From NCBI GenBank assembly GCA_024195585.1, contig SWBL01000414.1, forward strand, positions 1 through 38,258: 38,258 nucleotides of DNA, written 5' to 3'. This DNA comes from Aureobasidium sp. EXF-3400 (taxonomy: Eukaryota > Ascomycota > Dothideomycetes > Dothideales > Saccotheciaceae). The notes beneath the pieces were generated by a model that ran no database searches, was not told where the DNA came from, and saw nothing but the letters and a program-made list of their open reading frames with translations. The first letter of the stretch is position 1; every line of letters begins with the position of its first letter. The translations under genes and the position numbers were made by a program. Below are positions 1-9,124 of the stretch, piece by piece.

Positions 1-502
1 CCAGAACGTGAGCACTCGAGTGCCAGAAGACCTTCTTTCCCTCGGGGTGTTCAAAGTCGAGCAATTCCAGCTTGCAGCTCTTCTCCAGAGGACGGTCCAG
101 GTCCCACAACTCGCCGTCAACCTTTGAGATGACGGTACGCTCGAACAGCGATTTGCTGATTCCACGGGTGATCTCAGCAGGTGAAGTCTCCCAAGCCTTG
201 CCGACACGGACGTTACCGTCGGGCATGGTGATGTTGATGTCGTCGCGGGGCTGTTGGGCGACCCATTGGTCGTACTCGGCCTTGACTCTGTCGAAGATCT
301 TGTTGCGGTCGTCGATGTATGATGGGGGAGGGGTCATTTCCAGGGGACGAGCATCGCCATCTTCCTGTGCGCCCTTCTTCCTGTCCTTCTTTTGCTGCTT
401 CTTCTGCTGAGATTGTTGCAGCTGGGCCTCACTGACGGCCATGTTCTTGACACCCTCGACGGCATCCTTTACGCCCTCGACGGCTCCCTTGACGGCGTCC
501 AT
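1..502 (-). CDS. THS1: Threonyl-tRNA synthetase, cytosolic (5' part only)
   Basis: Partial gene: the start codon (complement of 500-502) and 167 codons are here, and the rest lies left of the window. The product joins threonine to tRNA-Thr. Residues 1-85 are an N-terminal extension with two VKxAVEGV units (residues 4-18) and a Gln/Lys-rich basic stretch (about 28-43), common in eukaryotic synthetases. A TGS domain begins near residue 89 (INITMPDGNVRVGKAWET). The window ends in HSSAHVL (161-167), the first block of the editing (second additional) domain of the ThrRS family. No intron is seen in this part. The gene is divergent from GAR1, with 496 bp between start codons. Family assignment is firm; whether an alternative start gives a mitochondrial form cannot be judged, and none is obvious upstream in this frame. 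Confidence 0.93.
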   Translation of the reverse strand, partial: MDAVKGAVEGVKDAVEGVKNMAVSEAQLQQSQQKKQQKKDRKKGAQEDGDARPLEMTPPPSYIDDRNKIFDRVKAEYDQWVAQQPRDDINITMPDGNVRVGKAWETSPAEITRGISKSLFERTVISKVDGELWDLDRPLEKSCKLELLDFEHPEGKKVFWHSSAHVL

Positions 503-998
503 TGTGCTTGTGCGATTACAGGCGGCGGGGTAAAAAGCTGTAAAAGTGCGGGCGGAGGTGATGTGGTGATTGGAGACGGCCGGACGGTGACTGGGCCTAG
601 AAAATTGAGCGAGATAGCGAGTCGGAGCAGAGGAGAATGGGAGCCTCTTGTAACGACAGCAGCTAGACAGCATATACAGAAAGAGTCACAGCTAGCTACA
701 ACACCGCAACTCGGTGACTGTTTAGCGCAACCTGCGGCAGGAGCGACCTGCGCGCGCGGCAGCTTCCGTCCCCTCCAAAATTCGGGGCTTGGCGTAAATT
801 TCAAGCTTCATCCGCTGCTGCACAAATTCTCGCGCCGTATCACTCTGGTCAAAACGAACGCCAACCTATAACTATCTGATTGCTGTCTTTACGCCGACGG
901 CTTTCTATTACTCGCCCAATCTTCCGGTCTATATCGTACCGGCAGTCGCGTAGCGCTTCGCAGAATCTCGGTCCAGAAAAAACTTCGACCAGAACAAA
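503..998. other. Divergent promoter region THS1 / GAR1
   Basis: These 496 bp separate two divergently transcribed genes of the translation machinery, so both promoters and 5' UTRs must fit here. Open frames run through it on both strands, but they show no recognisable domain and overlap the THS1 start. I looked for PAC (GCGATGAG) and RRPE-like sites, which accompany ribosome-biogenesis genes in yeasts, and saw none. Confidence 0.6.
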
Positions 999-1771
999 AT
1001 GTCTTTCAGAGGTGGTGGTAGAGGTGGCTTTGGTGGTTCGCGTGGAGGTGCAGGAGGCGGTTTCCGTGGTGGTATGCATTGAGAAACATCTATTGGAAGA
1101 GACAAGAACAAGTCATGACTGACAGTTTCGATTTGCATAGGTCGCGGCGGTTTCGCTCCCCAAGGTCCCCCCGATCAGGTTTACGAGATGGGCACCTTCA
1201 TGCACGCTTCCGAGGGCGAGATGGTCTGCACCTCGACCAACGTGAAGATTCCTTACTTCAACGCCCCCATCTACCTTGAGAACAAGACTGCTGTCGGCAA
1301 AGTCGACGAGATTCTCGGCCCCATCAACCAGGTCTACTTCACCATCAAGCCCCAAGAGGGTATCGTCGCTACTTCCTTCAAGAACGGCGACAAGTTCTAC
1401 ATCGGTGGCGACAAGCTCCTGCCCCTTGAGAGGTACACTTTCCCGCGCAAAACCTACTATAGCTTAGACCTAACATATCCTCCAGATTCTTGCCCAAGCC
1501 CAAGCCCGCTCCTGGTGCTGCCAAGGTCAAGAAGCCCGCTGGTCGTGGAGGCGCGAGAGGTGGGTTTGGAGACAGAGGCAGAGGAGGCTTCTCAAGAGGC
1601 CGTGGTGCTCCTCGTGGCGGGTCCTTTGGAGGCAGGGGTGGAAGCAGCTTTGGCGGTCGTGGAGGCAGGGGTGGCAGCTCTTTTGGCGGCCGTGGTAACT
1701 CGGGCTCTGGCGGCTTTTCGCGCGGCGGTAGTCGGGGCTCGTTCGGAGGTCGTGGACGTGGAGGCTATTAA
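999..1771 (+). CDS. GAR1: H/ACA snoRNP subunit Gar1
   Basis: Three exons: 999-1071, 1141-1432 and 1486-1771; introns of 69 and 53 nt; 216 aa (yeast Gar1 is 205). Gar1 is the nucleolar H/ACA ribonucleoprotein subunit that supports pseudouridine formation in rRNA by the Cbf5 enzyme. Residues 1-28 are an RGG tail. The Gar1 core follows ([56 protein letters not shown]). The C-terminal 80 or so residues are a second RGG tail full of GGRGG and FGGRG units. Both splice junctions keep frame and restore the family text: PLER from exon 2 runs into FLPKPK from exon 3, with the Arg codon split. An unspliced frame reaches 1997 but loses the RGG tail, so it is not the product. Identification is very secure. 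Confidence 0.96.
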
Positions 1772-2593
1772 GTGCATGCATAGCCATGTCGACACACCAA
1801 AAAGTGCAAAGCATGAGGGCGTATACAGGCAGCGGCGTCACGGAGTTATGAGGCCTAGGACGGCTTGGGAAATGGTTCGCAAGGAGGCATTGTTTCGAAA
1901 AGAGGCAGTTCATCTCATGTTTTACGCTGTGCAGGACTATTTTGAATACAGAGAAGAGGAGCAAAAAAACTATTTCAACTTCATTCGTTTCGATTAAAGT
2001 ATATCTATATATCGGTGATTTGTTGGTTGCATACCCCTTCTAAAAGTCACGTCTAGACAGAAGTGAGATTGGTCAAGCTTTTGCCATTCATAATACATCT
2101 CCTACTTCATAAGTCCATTGTAATACTAACAACTACCGCACAGGATATAGCACACACAGGAAGGGAGACAGTATCATATGCGTGCTTACCTAGATGCCAG
2201 GGTCTACTGCTCAACAAGAGATGACCCCCGAATATCTCGACTTATAAAAGCATCATACTTCCTTAAAATCGAGTAGCTAAAGGATTCACAAACAATCAAA
2301 CCATCAAAGCATTCATTTGAGTGTCTAGAAAACAATTGGTAGCAAAATAGCAGTTGAAGTTGAAAGCTTGTCACATGTTCAAGAAAGATAGATGAGGCTG
2401 TGCTTGTGGTCCCTGTTTGTGGCTTGACTCGAATGACGCAGGACAGATCAAGCAAACGCCTGGCGTCTGAGTTAAACCTGCTTTCCCTTGTGTGCGCCGT
2501 CGAAACCTCGTCCTTCTACTACTTGTTCTACTCCTAGCAACCTTTGTCTTTGAGTTTAACACATCCCTAAAACTCACAATCACTCAATTCACC
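1772..2593. other. Intergenic GAR1 / CHO1
   Basis: 822 bp holding the GAR1 3' end and the CHO1 promoter. No ORF with recognisable content. A CACATG hexamer at 2372-2377 (CATGTG on the other strand) lies 217 bp before the CHO1 start. It resembles the core of the yeast inositol/choline element (CATGTGAAAT), but only the 6-bp core matches, so it is weak. Confidence 0.5.
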
Positions 2594-3474
2594 ATGTCTC
2601 GCAGAGTCAACGCATCGGTTGACGCCGCAAAAGAAGTCACCGCCAGTCCTCGTACGTCTCGACAAACATGACAACATGGACACAAACGCTGACAGAGTTA
2701 CAGCCATGGACAAGCAGAAGCGCTTGTTGGAGGAGTCTGACCCCGGTCACTTCTCTATGATCCGTGCTATGCATCTTGCCGACTTGATCACTCTCCTGAA
2801 TGGTACGGTCCAATTCACACATCTCGAGCTTGTTCTTTGTACTAATGCCACACCAGGCTTCTGCGGTATCAACTCGGTCATGTCCTCCCTCCGCTACTGC
2901 ATGGGCAACCCCAATGATCTCGGCAACCTGTGGGCTGCCTTGGCCTTCATGCCCTTTGGCCTGTTCTTCGACTTTATGGATGGCAAGGTTGCTCGCTGGA
3001 GAAAGAAGAGCTCGCTCATGGGCCAGGAACTCGATTCGCTTGCTGATTTGGTACGCTATGCGTTATCACACTCTTCCTCATCATCTGCTAACCACAACAA
3101 TGCAGATCTCCTTCTGTGTCTCCCCTGCCGTCGCATCTGTCGCAATTGGCATGCGAACCCCCTTTGACCATTTCCTTCTCACCTCCTTCGCTCTCTGTGG
3201 TCTCCTCCGTCTTGCTCGCTTCAACATCACCACCGACAGCGTGCCCAAGGATGCCAACGGCAAGGCCAAATACTTCGAAGGTCTCCCCACTCCCACCTCC
3301 CTAGGCATCGTCGCCCTAATTTCCTACTGGGTCAGCCAGGGCTGGATTCACAGCCAGATTCCTTTCGGTGTCGTTGCCCAAGGCTCGATATTCGAGTTCC
3401 ACCCTGCCGCTCTCATCTTCGTGGCCCATGGATGCCTCATGATCAGCAAGACCTTCCACGTCCCCAAGCCTTAG
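2594..3474 (+). CDS. CHO1: CDP-diacylglycerol-serine O-phosphatidyltransferase (phosphatidylserine synthase)
   Basis: Four exons: 2594-2651, 2704-2802, 2857-3050 and 3106-3474; introns 52, 54 and 55 nt; 239 aa. The enzyme makes phosphatidylserine from CDP-diacylglycerol and serine in the ER membrane, feeding phosphatidylethanolamine and phosphatidylcholine synthesis. The CDP-alcohol phosphatidyltransferase signature DG-x2-AR-x8-G-x3-D-x3-D is complete: DGKVAR, then G, D and D in [10 protein letters not shown]. Exon 3 ends exactly after this motif. Several hydrophobic stretches follow, as expected for a polytopic membrane enzyme. The conserved [16 protein letters not shown] text spans the exon 2/3 join and supports it; intron 2 carries a TACTAAT-like branch point. 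Phosphatidylinositol synthase shares the signature, but the [10 protein letters not shown] and RLARFNI blocks are typical of Cho1/PssA. CHO1 converges on the gene at 3713 with a 238-bp gap. Confidence 0.92.
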
Positions 3475-3712
3475 TTTGTGAACACGAGGGAAAGAGGACA
3501 AGAGAATAAAAAAAGATATGCGATATGATGCACCGTTGGTATCCAGAAGAAGCTTGGTCTAAGGCGGACCATAGGATATCGTCGTAAATGAATTGCAAAA
3601 CCGAAATTGTGTCTACGCACTAGGTAGACGATCAATGAGAATCTGACATGGCAAGACTCCCGATCCGATGTGTTGTAATTCGCGAGGGAGCGTGATGTGA
3701 CTTGATCCATGT

Positions 3713-4480
3713 TTACGGTGAAGAAGCAGGTGGAGGATAATTTGTCCAGTCTGGTTGCTTGAGACGGGTACCAACACCAAACACGTGCCCTCTGTAGCCC
3801 AGGGGTAGGGCCTTCTCCCAGTCCTTGTCACAGAAGCATTTATGACAGTCAAAGAGCTGCTCACCAGTCTTCTCGTCGGTCATCTTGCGTCGCCACCAAA
3901 GTCTTCGTGTATAAGCACCGTCACAAGAAGCGCACAATGCTGTAACCCCTTCGCCTACAGCTATTGATGGCTCGTGTGTCTCCCAGCTAAGTCTTCGGGC
4001 CCACTTGCTCTGCAAAATCCAACCGATCAAGGAGTGTTTTTGCTTGTAGTTGTTGCGATTTTCTCTGTGATAAAGCGCAACCGCTTGACGTTGCGCCTCT
4101 CTGTCTCTTTTTCTCCCTCTGAGCCTGTATTGCTCATTCACAAGTTCGCGATATTCTTTGTCATTCAGGTACTTTTGTACGTGTTCAGGTCGCCTTTCAG
4201 CCCTAATTTTGACCTGACTTTTGATCGCGAATTGCTTACGCCTTTGGCGATACTCTGGGTCGTTAGCATATCTCTCGCGTAGCCTGGCATTGCGCGTAGC
4301 ATTATCCAGTTTGGACCAGGACTGAGAAGGGTGAAAGAAGCGGACCAGTGACTGCGATGAGGCAGTGCTGCTCCAGCATTGCGAGTACAAAAAGCTAGCA
4401 CGCGTGGTCAAGCCGATCTTTACAAGAATAGACGACATCTGATCTTGGTAGAGAACGCGTGGTGGTGAAACGCAATCCAA
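3713..4480 (-). CDS. Uncharacterised protein with a GATA-like CxxC-x25-CxxC zinc finger
   Basis: Single exon, up to 255 aa. An in-frame ATG at 4438 (product begins MSSILVKIG, 241 aa) may be the true start, because it leaves a Ser/Arg-rich, acid-free N-terminus that could be a mitochondrial presequence. Residues about 60-125 are very basic and charged, with a repeated pattern (RYANDPEYRQRRKQ, then YLNDKEYRELVNEQYR). The C-terminal part has CASC followed 25 residues later by CHKC, and TRRLWWRRK lies just after the first pair. This resembles the CxxC-x4-TPxWRR of GATA fingers but with a longer loop. I recognise no named family. DNA or RNA binding is possible but unproven. The reading frame is long and undamaged, so the gene looks real. 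Confidence 0.72.
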   Translation of the reverse strand: MDCVSPPRVLYQDQMSSILVKIGLTTRASFLYSQCWSSTASSQSLVRFFHPSQSWSKLDNATRNARLRERYANDPEYRQRRKQFAIKSQVKIRAERRPEHVQKYLNDKEYRELVNEQYRLRGRKRDREAQRQAVALYHRENRNNYKQKHSLIGWILQSKWARRLSWETHEPSIAVGEGVTALCASCDGAYTRRLWWRRKMTDEKTGEQLFDCHKCFCDKDWEKALPLGYRGHVFGVGTRLKQPDWTNYPPPASSP

Positions 4481-5103
4481 CCTTTTTTTTGGTTTGAGGT
4501 ATGTACCTACTCATATCCAGAACCTCCTGCCGTCAGTTCAATGGCATTCTTGCCGAAGTTTGTCCGGCTCGTTGGTTGTCTCGCAAACTCCGCTTCCTTT
4601 CTGGTACTGACCGCTCTGATGAACATACTAAACAGATCTGCAGCCCGTTCTGGGCGCTTGCTTGACTCGACAACATGATGCGCGAGAGCAAATTTGACGA
4701 TGCGCCCTCCGCGTTATATGCAACTTTCTGATGGAGCAACTATCTGATTGAGTCAGCTGGACTACTCTAGCCTCAGCTCCGCGGTGGCTTCTCCAGGTTC
4801 CAGCTGAGGGGAAACCAGGCAAACTGTAAAAACGGTAACGTACCTACGCCAACTTCTAGATCAGGACAGTGGTATTGGGTAGACTTGAGCCGTCGATCCT
4901 TCGAAAGCATGTACCTGGCGTAAGAGACGCAGCGGTTCAAATACCTCGTCGCATCCTGACTCTGGTTTCGTTTCTTTCTTTCTCATATCAAGCTTTCCAT
5001 CACAGTCGCTCTTGTCTCGTCTCGAAACATCAAATCTCTCACCCCAAGTCTTTCGCTGTTCAATATTCACCTTCTTCCAATCTACCATATTATATCCTTC
5101 AAG
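4481..5103. other. Divergent intergenic region upstream of the CFEM gene
   Basis: 623 bp between two divergent starts. The last 140 bp before the CFEM ATG are pyrimidine-rich (for example 4966-4990), as is common in fungal leaders. No ORF with recognisable content. Confidence 0.5.
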
Positions 5104-5760
5104 ATGAAGTCTGCTGCTATTGTCGCCTTTGCTGCTGCCGCCCTTGTGGCCCCCGCTCTTGCTCAAGATGCTGCTTCCCTTGCTGCTCTCCTCCCTAGCT
5201 GCGCTGTAAGTATCCTTTCTACTTTCAAACACATGAAACACGACTAATGAATTGAGCAGGTCTCTTGCGCCTTGACCGCTATTGGCCCCACTGGCTGTGT
5301 CGCCACTGATGTGACCTGCCTCTGCGCCAACTCAAGCTTCATCTCCTCCATTGCCGCTTGCACCAAGACCTCCTGCTCAGCTGAGGATCAGCAGAAGACC
5401 GGCGCCGCTACCCTTCAGATCTGCCCCAATGCTGCCGGTGCCGCTGCTGGTTCCGCCGCTGGCTCATCCTCTGCTGCTCCCGTGTCCAGCGCTGTTTCAT
5501 CCTCAGTCGCTTCTGTCGTCTCCAGCGCTGCTGCTGCTCCCGTGTCTAGCTCTGTTAAGGTCACTCCTGTTGCTCCCATTGCTACTGGCACTGCTTCGGT
5601 CATTGCTCCCGCTCCTAAGATGAACGGTACTTCTACTGCTGCTGGCAACGCTACCGCTCCCGCTGCTACTACTTCCAAGCCTGCTTCATACACTGGTGCT
5701 GCTTCGTCGGTTAGCGTCGGACTTGGTCTTCTTGCCATGATGGGCTTTGCTGCTCTTTAA
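5104..5760 (+). CDS. CFEM-domain GPI-anchored cell-surface protein
   Basis: Two exons, 5104-5205 and 5260-5760, intron 54 nt, 200 aa. A signal peptide spans residues 1-20 (ends APALA, then QDAAS). The CFEM domain has all eight cysteines at 33, 37, 47, 54, 56, 68, 73 and 89 (C-x3-C-x9-C-x6-C-x-C-x11-C-x4-C-x15-C). Asp51 in TDVTCLC is the position that ligates heme iron in characterised CFEM proteins. Residues about 93-175 are a Ser/Ala/Val/Thr/Pro-rich stalk. The end (SYTGAASSVSVGLGLLAMM) is a hydrophobic GPI-attachment signal. The family includes Candida Rbt5/Pga7 heme-uptake proteins, wall proteins and some effectors; which role applies here is unknown. The intron lies within the domain, between Cys33 and Cys37, and must be removed to recover the pattern. 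Confidence 0.93.
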
Positions 5761-6856
5761 GAAGTTTTACGAATTTTCTGTGTCTGTTGATAATGTGTTT
5801 CTTATCTCAATGTTTATATCTATAGTGACCTGCTCTCAGGGCCCGATCTGATTTTTTTTAATTTCATGACTTGTGTTTTATTGCCCATGAGTTTTTTTGT
5901 GAGACTGACTCGTAAGAGCCATTGCCCATGAGTCTTTTGCGCCTGAGAGTCACTGCTGAGGCATGGTATGATGAATAGTAGAATTCGATGTAAACGTTGA
6001 AGCCATCGCGAAACCTCGGGTAAAGATTCCGTTACGTCCTTGGCTTATAGACAATGCAGCATACAGCATCTCCACATCATCATGGCTTTCAGGACTACTG
6101 CAGTACATTCCAAGTGTAGCGCAACCCTTCACTCGGAGCTAGGGAGTTCTTACTCAAGACTGCTCTAAAAGGCAACGTTCAGCAATCCATCTCCGATACC
6201 AAACATGCGGACCAGCTCCTTACTGTCAAGATGACTGAAGCTCTCTCGTGGGTGCCAATCTCGAGTCACTCTTACGAATGCTGGATACATATTCAGCTGG
6301 GAGAACTAAGCTTGGTACTCCTAGCCCAAGGGGCAGCATCAGGTCCATGTCCCCTGAGGAACCAATTGATATCTCCAAAGCAGTGGTCTCATCCCTGATA
6401 CAAACACTTTTTCAGTTTTTTGATCAATTGATATGGAGATGTCAATAGCATGATCTGAATCATGGACCTTGTCTACTGGTTTGTGTGTGGCCCTGGCACG
6501 ATATCAGTACCTTGGCAGTCACACGGCGATACTATAACAGTTCTTCGATTGGTTTGTCCATCGATGATGTGTTTATCCAGGTGTTCTGCCATAGGTTGGG
6601 GATACATGATCTAAGTAGGTCTGATCGATATTTTGCGATCCAATGTGCTCTGCTCTAGTGCGGCTTGTCAAATAGAAACTGGCATGCTTTCTGTTCCCAT
6701 CTCTTGTTTTCGTTTCTGCATATCTCACAGCGCTTTTTCTTGACTGTCGACATCTGGAGATGCAGATTTTGATTCTGGGTCGTGAGATTTCGGTAGATGC
6801 ACCAAACTATACTCTACTCTATCGCCTTCCAGTTGCAGAAAGCAGGAATGCAGATT
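5761..6856. other. Intergenic CFEM / F-box (convergent)
   Basis: 1.1 kb between two convergent genes. It holds a 13-bp direct repeat (5880-5892 and 5921-5933) and a 10-bp direct repeat CAATTGATAT (6363-6372 and 6425-6434). No coding region or RNA gene recognised. Confidence 0.5.
5880..5933. repeat. Pair of 13-bp direct repeats downstream of the CFEM gene
   Basis: ATTGCCCATGAGT occurs at 5880-5892 and again at 5921-5933, each followed by a T-rich run. It may be a small duplication in the 3' UTR. Confidence 0.7.
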
Positions 6857-8449
6857 CTAATACCCCATGCCGTAGCCTCTGACCCTACTAAACAGAAAGG
6901 CCTTGTCGTTCTTCAATCCGAATTCACCCCAGTCGTCAGTCAAGCGGTTGTAACTCCAGAAGCCTTTCCACGTCAGTTTGTTTCCTCCCGCACTCTTCTT
7001 CGTCCTAGAGCCGAGACCAAATTGCATCTTCCACATATACTTCGGTATTACACCATCAGTTTCTATATGTACATCTCCTTCTATCTCAGAGGCGGGATCG
7101 TTGCCTGGGCCGCTCAGACGCCAACGTCCGCGTAAAGCATCTTTCATGACGCTGTTGGGGAGGAGCGAGCCAGAGGCATAGGAGCGCAAGTTTTCTTTTG
7201 TTAGGTGGTGGACGACGTCAATGGGTTCGGTGGTGGTGAGAAGGGAGATGCAGGTGCCATCGCGGAAGAAGCGCAGGTAGCGGAAGTAGGTTACGATGAG
7301 AATAGGCGTGCCCCAGGTTGAGGAGGAAGTGTTGGTTGCGCCTGGACGTTGGTAGTTTACTGTACTGATATAGCAGCCGTTGAAGCGTAGACGAGGACGA
7401 GAGCGGAACATTTGGCGCCACGAGGAGGAGTAGAGAGAATGTAGTAGGGCGTTGTCAATTTCTGGGGTGGTTTTGGAGGGGCGTGGTGGGGGCATCAGCT
7501 GGGATTCCGTATCGGAGTCTTGATCTTGTCCTTCAGAGAGATACGCTGTGTCACTTTCGAGCTCGGGTTCCAGTGGTTCACCCTTAAGGTTACAGACGTA
7601 ATTGTAGTGCATTCCTCCAAAGCCAAACTCTGGGCCTTGTGCGACACGCTTCCAGATGGTCTCATCCGTCATGACAAGGTAAGCGAATCTTTTACAGACA
7701 AGGGAGACTTTGGCCAGGGAACCCAGATCATTGACAGCGGTCCAGGTCAGAATGTCGGACAAGATCTCGCCTGGTAGCTCTGCAATAGGACACGGCGGCG
7801 GCGGGCTGGCATCTGTAGGAGCTGGAGCGCCGGGGATAGAAAGATGAGAGAATTGATCGACCAACTCTGTCAGAGTCGGTAAAGGGGCGTCAGACGAGTG
7901 ATGTGCTGTACCGGGTACGGTGGGTGAGGCATTGGAAGGGTTCGGTTGTTGTGCTGGAGCCTTTGGCTTGGGAGCAAAGGCCGAGGGCGGGAAGTGCTTA
8001 TTTTTGTACTTTTGATGGACGTTGTCGTCCATTCTGAAAGCGGTACGGTAGAGAGCTACACTGTCTCCCAGACTGCCCATGTTCTCTTTCTCGACAGCCT
8101 TCTCGTAGTGTTCAAGGGCAGTTCCAGGCTCTTTTTTCAGGATGTCTCTAGCATGGTCGGGTGCATCCAGGCGCAGGTGGGCTTCTTTGTCTGGCAAATC
8201 ATAGTAGACTTGATTGGCGACTTCGTCTTCTTCATGATGTTCGTGGTGGTTGTGCTGTTGTTGTCTAGGCTTCGGGGCGGAGGATGATGGATGAGTATGC
8301 TTATGAGAATGAGGATGCTTGTGATGCGAGGTCGAGTTTGGCTGGTCTGATGTGGAATGCTTGTTTCGTGATTCTACTTCTTGACGCCATTGTCGTCTAA
8401 AGGCTTCGAGTTCGGCGTCGGTATCCTTAGGAGCTTCTTGAGACGACAT
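6857..8449 (-). CDS. F-box protein of the FBXO9 / Hrt3 / Pof7 family
   Basis: Single exon, 530 aa. Probable substrate-recognition subunit of an SCF (Skp1-cullin-F-box) ubiquitin ligase. Residues 42-72 are a His-rich tract (12 His). Residues about 96-145 match the TPR/MIT-like N-terminal part of FBXO9 (ALEHYEKAVEKENMGSLGDS, ALYRTAFRMDDNVH). The F-box is at about 224-270 (ELPGEILSDILTWTAVNDLG ... VCKRFAYLV ... IWKRV). The conserved Hrt3 C-terminal domain follows, with RPRLRFNGCYISTVNYQRPG and VTYFRYLRFFRDGTCISLLT (about 351-405), and the end has KFxLG/WKGFWSYN-type text. Residues 295-335 form an acidic, proline-rich insert that is probably disordered. It is divergent from the carrier gene at 9125. 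The family call is firm; the substrates are unknown. Confidence 0.92.
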   Translation of the reverse strand: MSSQEAPKDTDAELEAFRRQWRQEVESRNKHSTSDQPNSTSHHKHPHSHKHTHPSSSAPKPRQQQHNHHEHHEEDEVANQVYYDLPDKEAHLRLDAPDHARDILKKEPGTALEHYEKAVEKENMGSLGDSVALYRTAFRMDDNVHQKYKNKHFPPSAFAPKPKAPAQQPNPSNASPTVPGTAHHSSDAPLPTLTELVDQFSHLSIPGAPAPTDASPPPPCPIAELPGEILSDILTWTAVNDLGSLAKVSLVCKRFAYLVMTDETIWKRVAQGPEFGFGGMHYNYVCNLKGEPLEPELESDTAYLSEGQDQDSDTESQLMPPPRPSKTTPEIDNALLHSLYSSSWRQMFRSRPRLRFNGCYISTVNYQRPGATNTSSSTWGTPILIVTYFRYLRFFRDGTCISLLTTTEPIDVVHHLTKENLRSYASGSLLPNSVMKDALRGRWRLSGPGNDPASEIEGDVHIETDGVIPKYMWKMQFGLGSRTKKSAGGNKLTWKGFWSYNRLTDDWGEFGLKNDKAFLFSRVRGYGMGY

Positions 8450-9124
8450 TTGGTAGGGATCCGTCTAGTTGATTGTTGTGGACAGTAGTCTTGGTAGCAG
8501 TCTGTGTTGTCGATTGTGGTGAATAGTCTTTTGTTCTCTCGGCTTGTCTAGATCGAGATGGACTTAAGGACGAGGCGTGTTTCCAGTATGACGTAGAGGG
8601 ACTGGTGCAGGACAATGGGCTTGTAGGAGAAGTTACCTAGTCAAGACTATATAGAGGCAGTAAGGAGCAGAAAGATGTAAACCAGTAGACTCGGCGTGGT
8701 AACTTAGGTAGAGAGCGGTGTCTCTTTGTGGTTTCCTTTGCTTGATGGACAGAGCTTATCACCGAGGGCGGGGGAGGAAAGACCGATGTAGAAAAAGAAG
8801 CTTTTGCGATGACGGCCACCAGACGCGATCGCGGGCGCGAGCGGGAAAGAGCAAAGTCCAGCCAGCATCACCACGCCCTTGCCAGCGACACCATCATACA
8901 CTCGTCGTCGACTCTGACGCTCTCGTCCTCTTACACCACTCGACCCCTCCCTCTCGACAAACACCAACCAACCATACCTACTCAATCGCCCTTCTGAATC
9001 GCCTCAGGTCTTCGTCTCTCACCGACGTCAATCTCGCAGCTTCCACCGTCATAAAATCTTATCAATCGGCGCCGACTCACACAAGTCGACTCTCCCTGCG
9101 CGACCACTCAACACACCCGGCCAA
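8450..9124. other. Divergent promoter region F-box / mitochondrial carrier
   Basis: 675 bp between divergent start codons. The half near the carrier is C-rich on the + strand (8870-9120) and ends in a long CA/CT-rich leader. No gene recognised. Confidence 0.5.

Noticed and set aside
1188..1997. 269-codon frame on the plus strand over GAR1
   Set aside because: It reads through intron 2 and then in the wrong frame over the RGG exon; splicing at 1433-1485 gives the conserved Gar1 protein.
2372..2377. CACATG as inositol/choline-responsive element of CHO1
   Set aside because: Only the 6-bp core matches the 10-bp yeast element, and the core is frequent by chance.
6363..6434. CAATTGATAT direct repeat as a transposon mark
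   Set aside because: Only 10 bp, no ORF between the copies and no target-site pattern.
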